DNA from: Pedococcus sp.
Lineage (GTDB): Bacteria > Actinomycetota > Actinomycetes > Actinomycetales > Dermatophilaceae
Assembly: GCA_025936615.1 (NCBI GenBank)
Contig: JAICSZ010000018.1
Location: forward strand, 1 to 13,243
DNA length: 13,243 bases
Direction: 5' to 3'
Part shown: piece after piece, positions 7,507 to 13,243 of the stretch
Numbering within the stretch: the first letter of the stretch is position 1
Layout of the letters: each line of letters starts with the position of its first letter
Notes under the pieces: model-generated
Told to the model about the DNA's origin: nothing
Databases searched by the model: none
Seen by the model: the letters and a program-made list of their open reading frames with translations, nothing else
Made by a program: the position numbers and the translations under genes

Positions 7507-8853
7507 GTGGTCGTCGGGCTGCGCAACCGGGTGGCGCTGGCCTTCGGCACCCTCGCCCTCGGCCTGTCGGTCCTGCTCGCGGTCCTGGCCTGGACCCTGG
7601 TGACCCAGTCAGTCCTGCGCCAGACCGCGCACACTGCGCTCGTCGAGGCCGCCCTGGACCGGGCCGAGGTGCGGGGGGCGCTCGACGCGGGCTCCACTGA
7701 CGTCCCCGGTGTGCTCGAGGGCCTGCCCGGCTCCGACGCCGTCGCCGAGATGGCCCAGGTCGGAGGGCAGTGGTACGGCACCAAGCCGACCCTCGGGCCG
7801 ACGAGCCTGCCCACCGCGCTGGTCACCCTGGTCGCGGACGGCCACGAGGCAACCCAGCGGGTGCGGGTCGACGGACGCCTCTACCTCGCGGTGGGCCTGC
7901 CACTGAGGGCCCGGGGCGACGCGTACGTGGAGCTGTACTCCCTCGCGGAGGTCGAGCGCGGCGCCCGTAGCCTCTCCCTGGGCCTGACTGGTGCGGCGGT
8001 GGTCACGGCGCTGCTCGGGATGGCCCTCGGCAGGGCCGTGAGCAGGCTGTCGCTGCGACCGCTGGCAGTGCTCAACCGGGCCGCTGCCAGTGTGGCTGCC
8101 GGTCGCCTCCACACGCGCCTCGAGGCCGGTGGGGACCCCGACCTGGCCGACCTGGCCAGCTCCTTCAACCGCACGGTCGCCGACCTGGAGCACCGCGTCG
8201 TGGCGGACGCGAGGTTCGCGGTCGACGTGAGCCACGAGCTGCGCACCCCCCTCACGACCATGCTCAACTCGATGCAGGTCATCAAGAACCGTGAGCAGCA
8301 GCTGCCTGCCTCCGTGCGGGAGCCGGTGGACCTGCTGTCGGCCGAGCTGGAGCGGTTCCGCCAGCTCGTGGTCGACCTGCTCGAGATCTCGCGCCACGAC
8401 GCCGGGGACCAGGTGGTCGGAGAGGACGTCTGCGTCGCGGACCTGGTGCGCCGTGCCGCCGACTCCGCGGCCGGTCGCGCCGTGACGACCGTGGAGCCCG
8501 ACGCCGCGCAGGTGGCACTGCGGGTCGACAAGCGCCGCCTGGAGCGGGTGGTGGCGAACCTCGTCGGCAACGCGGAGACGCACGGCCACGGCTGCACCGG
8601 GGTGCGGGTCGCCACCGGACAGGACGTGTTGCGGATCGTCGTGGAGGACGCAGGGCCCGGCGTCGAGGAGGCGCGGCGTGACCTGGTGTTCGAGCGCTTC
8701 TCCCGGGGGCGGGTCGGCCCTCCCACGGGAGTGGGCCTCGGCCTGGCCATCGTGCAGCGCCACGTCGCCCTGCACGACGGGCGCGTCTTCGTCGAGGGAC
8801 GCCCGGAGGGGGGTGCCCGGTTTGTCGTCGAGCTGCCGACATTGCGCCAGTAG
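7507..8853 (+). CDS. Membrane sensor histidine kinase
   Basis: A sensor that autophosphorylates on histidine and passes the phosphate to the adjacent response regulator. The 448-residue product has a first membrane helix at about 9-30 and an extracellular sensor region of about 125 residues with no family I recognise. A second helix lies at about 159-179 and a HAMP linker at about 180-232. Next is a dimerisation domain with H-box SHELRTPLTTM (H243) and an HATPase domain: N-box VVANLVGNAETHG (N355), G1 box DAGPGVEE, F-box-like FERFSRG and G2 box GVGLGLAIVQRH. All catalytic motifs are intact. I chose the GTG at 7507, 4 nt after the regulator's stop, giving MVVGLRNRVALAF. A GTG at 7474 in the same frame would overlap the regulator and is a less likely alternative. 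A lipoprotein gene follows 16 nt downstream, suggesting an accessory sensing partner. Confidence 0.94.
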   Translation: MVVGLRNRVALAFGTLALGLSVLLAVLAWTLVTQSVLRQTAHTALVEAALDRAEVRGALDAGSTDVPGVLEGLPGSDAVAEMAQVGGQWYGTKPTLGPTSLPTALVTLVADGHEATQRVRVDGRLYLAVGLPLRARGDAYVELYSLAEVERGARSLSLGLTGAAVVTALLGMALGRAVSRLSLRPLAVLNRAAASVAAGRLHTRLEAGGDPDLADLASSFNRTVADLEHRVVADARFAVDVSHELRTPLTTMLNSMQVIKNREQQLPASVREPVDLLSAELERFRQLVVDLLEISRHDAGDQVVGEDVCVADLVRRAADSAAGRAVTTVEPDAAQVALRVDKRRLERVVANLVGNAETHGHGCTGVRVATGQDVLRIVVEDAGPGVEEARRDLVFERFSRGRVGPPTGVGLGLAIVQRHVALHDGRVFVEGRPEGGARFVVELPTLRQ

Positions 8854-8869
8854 CGCGCCCACCACGACC

Positions 8870-9481
8870 GTGGCGAACACCACGCCCGTGCCGACCACCA
8901 ACACGTCGACGACCACGACCGCCGCGGGCAGGGCACTCGTGGCAGTGGTCGCCGGGGTGGTCCTCGCCCTCCTTGCCGGTTGCTCCGTCGGGCCGCAGGA
9001 CAACCCTGTCGTCGTCCGGGCACCGCGGGCGAGCGCGCCCACGCCCTCCAGCCGCGCCGGCGTCCCGCTCACGGTGCAGGTCTACGCAGTCCAGGCCGAC
9101 CACATGTACCGACTCACCCGGACGGTGCCACCCGGCGCGGGGCTCGAGCCGGCACTGACGGCACTCGCCATGCCGCTGACGACCGTCGAGGTCGCGCGTG
9201 GCCTGCGCACCGCTCTGCCGAGCACGGGGACCCCGCTCAGGGGGGAGCTGCGCGACGGGGTCGCTCGAGTCTCGGTGCCCAAGGGCTTCGACCACATCTC
9301 GGTGCGCGAGCAGGAGCTGGCCATGGCGCAGCTCGTGTTCACCGTGACCGCGGACACCCTGGCGAGCAGCGTCGTCCTCGTGCAGGGCAGCCGCGAGCTG
9401 CCCGTCCCTGACGCGACGGGACGGCTGGTGGCGGGCCCGGTCACACGACTGGACTACGCGGCATACCAGCCCACGTCCTGA
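8870..9481 (+). CDS. GerMN-domain lipoprotein linked to the two-component system
   Basis: A surface lipoprotein of about 203 residues. A hydrophobic segment AVVAGVVLALLAGC ends in a clear lipobox (LAGC, C38 from this start). The mature part (VPLTVQVYAV..., LEPALTALAMPLT, GTPLRGELRDGVARVSVPKGF, AMAQLVFTVTA) matches the GerMN fold found in GerM and in the N-terminal part of LpqB. It lacks the large beta-propeller of LpqB. It follows the kinase gene by 16 nt and probably shares its transcript. LpqB and CseA are precedents for lipoproteins that tune a neighbouring sensor kinase, so a similar role is likely but inferred. The start is uncertain. The GTG at 8870 gives a Thr-rich N-terminus before the signal peptide. 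GTG 8888 is possible. GTG 8939 has a better Shine-Dalgarno-like GGCAGGG but leaves a very short signal peptide without a basic residue. Confidence 0.82.
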   Translation: MANTTPVPTTNTSTTTTAAGRALVAVVAGVVLALLAGCSVGPQDNPVVVRAPRASAPTPSSRAGVPLTVQVYAVQADHMYRLTRTVPPGAGLEPALTALAMPLTTVEVARGLRTALPSTGTPLRGELRDGVARVSVPKGFDHISVREQELAMAQLVFTVTADTLASSVVLVQGSRELPVPDATGRLVAGPVTRLDYAAYQPTS

Positions 9482-9506
9482 GACCGGCCACGCAGGGACC
9501 GGACGC

Positions 9507-9512
9507 TAGAGT
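9507..9512 (+). promoter_or_regulatory. Candidate -10 box giving a leaderless coaE mRNA
   Basis: TAGAGT matches TANNNT and ends 7 nt before the ATG at 9520. No Shine-Dalgarno is visible before that ATG. The spacing is what is expected if the A of ATG is the first base of the transcript, a common arrangement in actinobacteria. It lies in the 38-bp gap after the GerMN lipoprotein gene, so coaE probably has its own promoter. Confidence 0.6.
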
Positions 9513-9519
9513 CTGGCGC

Positions 9520-10710
9520 ATGCTGCGCGTGGGGCTCACCGGGGGGATCGGGTCCGGCAAATCCACTGTGGCGCAGCGACTCATCGACCTCGGTGCCGTC
9601 GTGGTCGACGCCGACCGACTCGCGCGCGAGGTCGTCGAGCCCGGCTCGGACGGGCTGCGCGAGATCGCGGCCCGCTTCGGCGAGGCAGTCGTCGACGACA
9701 CGGGAGCACTCAACCGGGCGGCGCTGGGGGCGCTCGTCTTCGCCGACCCGGTGGCGCGCGCGGACCTCGAGGCGATCACCCACCCGCTCATCGCGACGCG
9801 CACGGCCGAGCTCGTCGGGCAGGCGCCGCAGGAGGCGGTCGTGGTCCACGACGTCCCGCTGCTGGTCGAGAAGCACCTCGGCACCGCCTACCACCTCGTC
9901 GTGGTCGTCGCCGCCGACGAGGGCACCCGCGTCAAGCGGCTCATGCAGACCCGGGGCATGACCGAGGACGACGCCCGGAGCCGGATCGCCGCCCAGGCCA
10001 GTGACGAACAGCGCCACGCGGCCGCGGACGTGTGGCTGGACAACAACGGTGCCAAGGACGTCGTCCTCGACGCCGTCGACAGCCTCTGGCAGCAACGCCT
10101 CGTGCCGTTCGAGCGCAACGTGCGAGAGGGGCGCCGCTCGCACCGCCCGGAGCAGCTGCACCTGGCCGAGCCCGACCCCACATGGCCAGCACAGGCGCAC
10201 CGCCTGCTCGAGCGGGTGCGCCGGGCCTTCGGCGACGTGGCTCTCACCGCCGACCACGTGGGCAGCACCGCGATCCCCGGCCTGCTGGCCAAGGACGTCG
10301 TCGACCTGCAGGTCGGCGTGCCGAGCCTGGCGGCCGCGGACGACCCGGAGCTGATCCACCGCCTGTCGGCCGCCGGCTTCCCCCGCGTCGAGGGCATCGA
10401 CCACGACAACGCCAAGGACGGCACCGCCTGGCCGAAGCGCATGCACGGCAACGCCGACCCGGCTCGGGTCAGCCACATCCACGTGCGGGAGGCGGGCAGC
10501 CCGGGCTGGAGGTGGGCGCTGCTGTTCCGCGACTGGCTGCGTCACGATGCCCGCGCCGCAGCCGAGTACGCCGCCGAGAAGCAGCGGATCGCGACGACCG
10601 GCGCCAGCACGAGCGACTACACCGAGGCCAAGGAGCCGTGGTTCGACGCCGTGGCCGACCGCGCCGAGCAGTGGGCCGACCAGACCGGATGGGAGCCGCA
10701 GGGTGGCTGA
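9520..10710 (+). CDS. coaE: Dephospho-CoA kinase fused to a GrpB/UPF0157 domain
   Basis: CoaE carries out the last step of coenzyme A synthesis, phosphorylating the 3'-hydroxyl of dephospho-CoA with ATP in the cytoplasm. The 396-residue product has the kinase at about 1-200: P-loop GGIGSGKST (8-16, K14), DADRLARE with D32, THPLI, and VHDVPLLVE and R140 in the lid region. From memory, K14, D32 and R140 are the catalytic residues of the mycobacterial enzyme, and their numbering agrees here. Residues about 213-390 are a GrpB/UPF0157 domain (DHVGSTAIPGLLAKDVVDL at 245-263). Stand-alone bacterial CoaE is about 200 residues; the two-domain form is the actinobacterial one, where the C-terminal domain has been proposed to help folding. 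The ATG at 9520 is fixed by the N-terminus MLRVGLTGGIG. The gene overlaps the next by 8 nt. In Mycobacterium too, coaE follows rpsA and precedes uvrB. Confidence 0.95.
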   Translation: MLRVGLTGGIGSGKSTVAQRLIDLGAVVVDADRLAREVVEPGSDGLREIAARFGEAVVDDTGALNRAALGALVFADPVARADLEAITHPLIATRTAELVGQAPQEAVVVHDVPLLVEKHLGTAYHLVVVVAADEGTRVKRLMQTRGMTEDDARSRIAAQASDEQRHAAADVWLDNNGAKDVVLDAVDSLWQQRLVPFERNVREGRRSHRPEQLHLAEPDPTWPAQAHRLLERVRRAFGDVALTADHVGSTAIPGLLAKDVVDLQVGVPSLAAADDPELIHRLSAAGFPRVEGIDHDNAKDGTAWPKRMHGNADPARVSHIHVREAGSPGWRWALLFRDWLRHDARAAAEYAAEKQRIATTGASTSDYTEAKEPWFDAVADRAEQWADQTGWEPQGG

Positions 10711-11092
10711 GGACAGCAAGCAGGACAGGAGACCCGACTGGGTCTACGGCGTTGGCGAGGAGCCGGACCCGCGCTTCTCCCTCGCCAACGAGCGGACCGC
10801 CCTCGCGTGGATGCGCACCGCCCTCGCGCTCGTCGGCGGTGGCGTCGCCATCGTCTCGGTGTCCAGCCTGGCGACCCTGCCGAAGTGGTCCGCGCTGATC
10901 GGCGCGGCTGCCTGCCTGGGGGGCGGCGCCCTCGCCCTGCGCGCCGTCGGTGCCTGGGGGCGCATCGAGCGCGCGCTGCGGCTGCGCGAGCCGCTGCCGT
11001 CCCCGCGGGCCCTGCCCGCCCTCGCCGGTGGCGTGGTCGCCCTGGCCATCCTCACCCTCGTGCTCGCGCTGGTGGAGATCGCCCGCCGGTGA
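10703..11092 (+). CDS. DUF202-family small membrane protein (first of a pair)
   Basis: A 129-residue inner-membrane protein of unknown function in the DUF202/YidH family. A soluble N-terminus (about 1-37) carries the family hallmark RFSLANERTALAWMRT at 24-39. Three predicted membrane helices follow at about 39-58, 63-80 and 102-125. The GTG at 10703 overlaps the end of coaE by 8 nt and has a GGGAG Shine-Dalgarno 7 nt upstream; no ATG gives a sensible start. It overlaps the following DUF202 gene (GTGA at 11089-11092), so the pair is co-translated and probably makes one complex. DUF202 resembles the membrane domain of the yeast VTC1 polyphosphate/transport complex at family level, but no bacterial role can be stated from the sequence. 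Confidence 0.85.
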   Translation: MAEDSKQDRRPDWVYGVGEEPDPRFSLANERTALAWMRTALALVGGGVAIVSVSSLATLPKWSALIGAAACLGGGALALRAVGAWGRIERALRLREPLPSPRALPALAGGVVALAILTLVLALVEIARR

Positions 11093-11412
11093 GCACGTTC
11101 CCCAACCGCGAGGGGCTGCAGCCCGAGCGCACGGCACTCGCCTGGCAGCGGACCTCCTTGACCGCCCTCCTCGTGCTCCTCCCGACCGTGGTGGTGGCGC
11201 TGCGTGACGGACTGCCCGTCCTGGCGGCGGCCGGGGCGTGTGCTGCGCTCGTGTCGGCCTCACTCGTGCTCTCCGTGCGGCACAGGTTCGTGCAGCTGCG
11301 CGACGACGACCGTGCCTACTCCCCCCACCTGCCGATGGTGCGGGTCGCCGCGGCGACCGTGCTCGGCGCGGCCGGTGGCGTCGCCGTCGCGGTGGGCCAC
11401 GTCCTGCAGTGA
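11089..11412 (+). CDS. DUF202-family small membrane protein (second of a pair)
   Basis: A 107-residue paralogue-type partner of the preceding gene. It has a much shorter soluble N-terminus carrying the same hallmark, ERTALAWQRT (13-22). Three predicted membrane helices follow at about 23-40, 44-62 and 82-103, with the basic/acidic loop RHRFVQLRDDDRAYSPHLP before the last. The GTG at 11089 overlaps the first DUF202 stop as GTGA; the product begins MSTFPNREGLQPERTALAW. The gene ends 36 bp before the convergent stop of the lipoprotein gene on the other strand, and no strong terminator is seen in that gap. The function is unknown, and a hetero-oligomer with the first DUF202 protein is inferred from coupling. 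Confidence 0.83.
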   Translation: MSTFPNREGLQPERTALAWQRTSLTALLVLLPTVVVALRDGLPVLAAAGACAALVSASLVLSVRHRFVQLRDDDRAYSPHLPMVRVAAATVLGAAGGVAVAVGHVLQ

Positions 11413-11448
11413 GGTGTGCCGCGTGGTTCGGGTGGGCGAGGCTGGGCC

Positions 11449-13113
11449 TCAGCTCGTGGGTGTGGACGGGTAGTGCACCCCTGCCCGCGGCCGGGCAAAA
11501 GCCGACAGGAGATTGACCGTGAGGCGGTCGAGGTCGGAGCGGACGTCCCCGTCCCGCGACCCTGAGAAGTGGCAAAGATCGGTGATGGCGCACAGCCACT
11601 CCGTCGTGCCGGCGTCGAACACCCCGGCGCCGCTGGCGGTCGAGTGGTAGCCGGTCGCCAGCACGACGTGGTGGCCAACGGTGTCCCGGGCTTGGGAGCG
11701 CAACAGGATCTGCTCGTTCGCCGGCGCGTGCGGGTCGTCAGGTCCGTCCCCCTCGTACCCGTAGACCCCCTTGAGGACCGCGCCGACCTGCAGGCCGGTC
11801 CCACGGAACAGCCACGACGGCGTCGAGACGACCGTCCCGTCGCCCACGATCCCGACGCCTGCCATGCCAAGCCCGGTGAGTGCTGCGGGGTCGCGCCGCA
11901 GCGGCGCCTGCCTCCACTGGACCGTCTTGTCCTGCGGACTCGTCATCGGGTCGGTCGCCGCCGAGCGGTAGACCGCCATGGACGCGACGCTGCCCCGGGC
12001 ATCGCGTCTGAGCCGGGTCTGCCAGTAGATCTCGTTGGCACCGAGTACGGCGAGGTTCGTGCCGCCGTCCACGGCGTGGGTCAGCGTGTCGTAGTTGCGT
12101 CGCGTCCAGTACTCGCTGTGCCCCGGGATGACGATCGTGGCGTAACCGTCGACCTGGCTCGGGTCCGCGTCCAGCGACATGTCAGAGGTCCAGTCGGCAG
12201 TGATGTGGTGGTGTGCCAGGAAGACGGCCAGTGGCACGTCCATGGACAGCAGCTGATAGGTGCCGGGTCCCTGGAGCGCGCGATGGGTCGAGGCGACGTA
12301 AGCACGCTTCTTCCGGGCCTCCTCGACCGTCCCTCCCGGGCCCTGGTACAGGCTCGCCCCGCCAGCCTTGCCGTACGCCAGCTGCGTGAGGTCGGAACCG
12401 ATCGCGAGGTATGCCGCCTGCGCTCCGCTGGTGAGCACGTAGAGCGGCTGGTAGGTGTCCGGGGCTGTGTGGTCGACCGCCCGGAACCGGATGAGGTACA
12501 GCCCCGGCGCCCAGCTCGCGTCCGGCCTGAGGGTGAGGGTGGTGGGCCACTGGTTGTCCTGGGTCACCCGTGCCTGGGTGGGCAGGGTGTGTTGTCGCCG
12601 GACCAGGACCGGCGCCGACCTCCAGACCAGGCGCGCGGTGCCGCCCCGGTACCAGCCCACGCGAAGCGCCTCGACGACGACCTGCGTGGCGTTCCACGCC
12701 GCGAGGTGGACGCCCAGTCTCTGTCCGCACGCGGCATACGTGCGGTCGAGGTAGCCCTGGACGGGAGGGTTGAGGTCGAACGGCACCTGCCTCGATGCTG
12801 GCACGGTCAGTCCGCCCGGGCTGTTGAGCTCGCGGTCGAGCCAGCCCCTGGGCGCGTTGTCGCAGCGGGGAGGAACGACTCCCGGAAGGGCGGAGGACAG
12901 GGTGGCCGCCACAGGCCCCGCCTCCCTCTCTGCCTGCGCCTGCATCGTGGAGAGGGTGGGGCGCCCGGACGTGGGCCATGCAGTCGACCTGCCCTGCGAA
13001 CAGCCCCCCATGACTCCGACCAGGCAGGCTCCCACCAGGAAGCGGCCGAGACGAGTAGTCGCCACAGCGTCCCATGGTGCGCGGGAACCTTGGGGACGAC
13101 CTGACTCCTGCAT
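11449..13113 (-). CDS. Lipoprotein related to the N,N-dimethylformamidase beta (large) subunit
   Basis: A secreted, probably lipid-anchored protein of up to 554 residues. An Ig/lectin-like beta domain lies at about 90-235, with the family motifs VEALRVGWYRGGTARLV and SWAPGLYLIRF. A C-terminal DMFA2-type domain with a glutamine-amidotransferase-like fold follows: LTQLAYGKAGGASLY, IPGHSEYW (H332, Y335), LGANEIYW (Y363), WLFRGTGL, and GAGVFDAGTTEWL near the end. The known enzyme hydrolyses dimethylformamide using iron held by tyrosines and a glutamate. Whether the same ligands are kept here is unproven, and the true substrate is unknown. The ATG at 13113 has no clear Shine-Dalgarno. A GTG at 13065 gives a compact signal peptide (MATTRLGRFLVGACLVGVMGGC) and is a strong alternative. 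The lipobox VMGGC is slightly off consensus. It is monocistronic, convergent with the DUF202 pair and divergent from uvrB. Confidence 0.8.
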   Translation of the reverse strand: MQESGRPQGSRAPWDAVATTRLGRFLVGACLVGVMGGCSQGRSTAWPTSGRPTLSTMQAQAEREAGPVAATLSSALPGVVPPRCDNAPRGWLDRELNSPGGLTVPASRQVPFDLNPPVQGYLDRTYAACGQRLGVHLAAWNATQVVVEALRVGWYRGGTARLVWRSAPVLVRRQHTLPTQARVTQDNQWPTTLTLRPDASWAPGLYLIRFRAVDHTAPDTYQPLYVLTSGAQAAYLAIGSDLTQLAYGKAGGASLYQGPGGTVEEARKKRAYVASTHRALQGPGTYQLLSMDVPLAVFLAHHHITADWTSDMSLDADPSQVDGYATIVIPGHSEYWTRRNYDTLTHAVDGGTNLAVLGANEIYWQTRLRRDARGSVASMAVYRSAATDPMTSPQDKTVQWRQAPLRRDPAALTGLGMAGVGIVGDGTVVSTPSWLFRGTGLQVGAVLKGVYGYEGDGPDDPHAPANEQILLRSQARDTVGHHVVLATGYHSTASGAGVFDAGTTEWLCAITDLCHFSGSRDGDVRSDLDRLTVNLLSAFARPRAGVHYPSTPTS

Positions 13114-13168
13114 GTGAGTTTGCTGGGGTCCAGGGGCCGGCGCGTGCCAGGGTGTCGGTGTGGAGGCT

Positions 13169-13174
13169 TAACGT
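13169..13174 (+). promoter_or_regulatory. Candidate -10 box giving a leaderless uvrB mRNA
   Basis: TAACGT matches TANNNT and ends 6 nt before the ATG at 13181, pointing to a leaderless or near-leaderless transcript. A TGGAGG at 13161-13166 is 14 nt from the ATG, rather far for a ribosome-binding site. No clear actinobacterial LexA box is seen in the 67-bp gap 13114-13180. Confidence 0.5.
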
Positions 13175-13180
13175 TGAGCC

Positions 13181-13243
13181 ATGCGTCCCACGACTGACCT
13201 GCAGCGCACGGTGGCCCCGTTCGAGGTGGTCTCCGACTTCCAG
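13181..13243 (+). CDS. uvrB: Excinuclease ABC subunit B, N-terminal fragment (continues beyond window)
   Basis: UvrB is the helicase-like damage-verification subunit of nucleotide excision repair. Only 21 residues are visible, MRPTTDLQRTVAPFEVVSDFQ, which match the well-conserved N-terminus of actinobacterial UvrB just before the PxGDQP motif expected next. The position downstream of coaE also fits the usual gene order. The call rests on this short stretch plus context. Confidence 0.85.
   Translation, partial: MRPTTDLQRTVAPFEVVSDFQ

Noticed and set aside
7609..9072. Long minus-strand open frame opposite the histidine kinase
   Set aside because: The kinase shows every catalytic motif in the plus frame, while the antisense product is low in complexity and featureless.
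11438..11450. Possible terminator hairpin between the convergent DUF202 and lipoprotein genes
   Set aside because: The stem is only 5 bp (GAGGC / GCCTC) with a 3-nt loop and no T-run, and is easily expected by chance at this GC content.
11569..13104. 511-codon open frame on the plus strand opposite the dimethylformamidase-like gene
   Set aside because: The minus-strand protein has family motifs and a lipoprotein signal. The plus-strand translation is Arg/Gly/Pro-rich with no domain, so it is a GC shadow.

Overview
This is a very GC-rich window with dense overlapping genes, GTG starts and short TANNNT-type promoters. It reads as an actinobacterial chromosome. The RpsA tail, the CoaE-GrpB fusion and the rpsA...coaE...uvrB order are typical of Actinomycetota. 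An Intrasporangiaceae-like member of the Micrococcales is my best guess, but the genus cannot be fixed from the sequence alone. Nothing points to a plasmid, phage or transposon.

Layout. (1) 1-461 is the 3' end of rpsA, followed by a strong intrinsic terminator (504-546) and a 109-bp nested palindromic repeat (554-662). (2) 692-6590, minus strand, is a complete peptide-type ABC importer, transcribed in the order binding lipoprotein, ATPase, ATPase, permease, permease. Two stem-loops separate the binding-protein gene from the rest. The four downstream genes are tightly coupled: two ATGA overlaps and a 1-nt gap. (3) 6819-9481, plus strand and divergent from the importer, is an OmpR-type response regulator, its sensor histidine kinase and a small GerMN-domain lipoprotein. 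This arrangement resembles MtrAB-LpqB and CseABC. (4) 9520-11412, plus strand, is coaE fused to a GrpB/UPF0157 domain, followed by two overlapping small DUF202 membrane-protein genes. (5) 11449-13113, minus strand, is a lipoprotein built like the large (beta) subunit of N,N-dimethylformamidase. (6) uvrB starts at 13181 and runs off the window.

How the parts fit. The housekeeping backbone rpsA-coaE-uvrB is interrupted by about 9 kb of importer plus signalling genes, and again by the DUF202 pair and the dimethylformamidase-like gene. The divergent importer and two-component system share a 228-bp control region, so the regulator may control the importer; this is an inference. Three plus-strand transcription units (response regulator, coaE, uvrB) lack a Shine-Dalgarno sequence and carry a TANNNT-like -10 box 6-7 nt before the ATG, which suggests leaderless mRNAs. 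The importer genes mostly carry strong Shine-Dalgarno sites.

I found no clearly new multi-gene system. The most unusual items are the nested palindrome after rpsA, a Shine-Dalgarno site buried in a perfect palindrome inside the importer operon, the sensor-kinase/lipoprotein trio, and the DUF202 pair attached to coaE.
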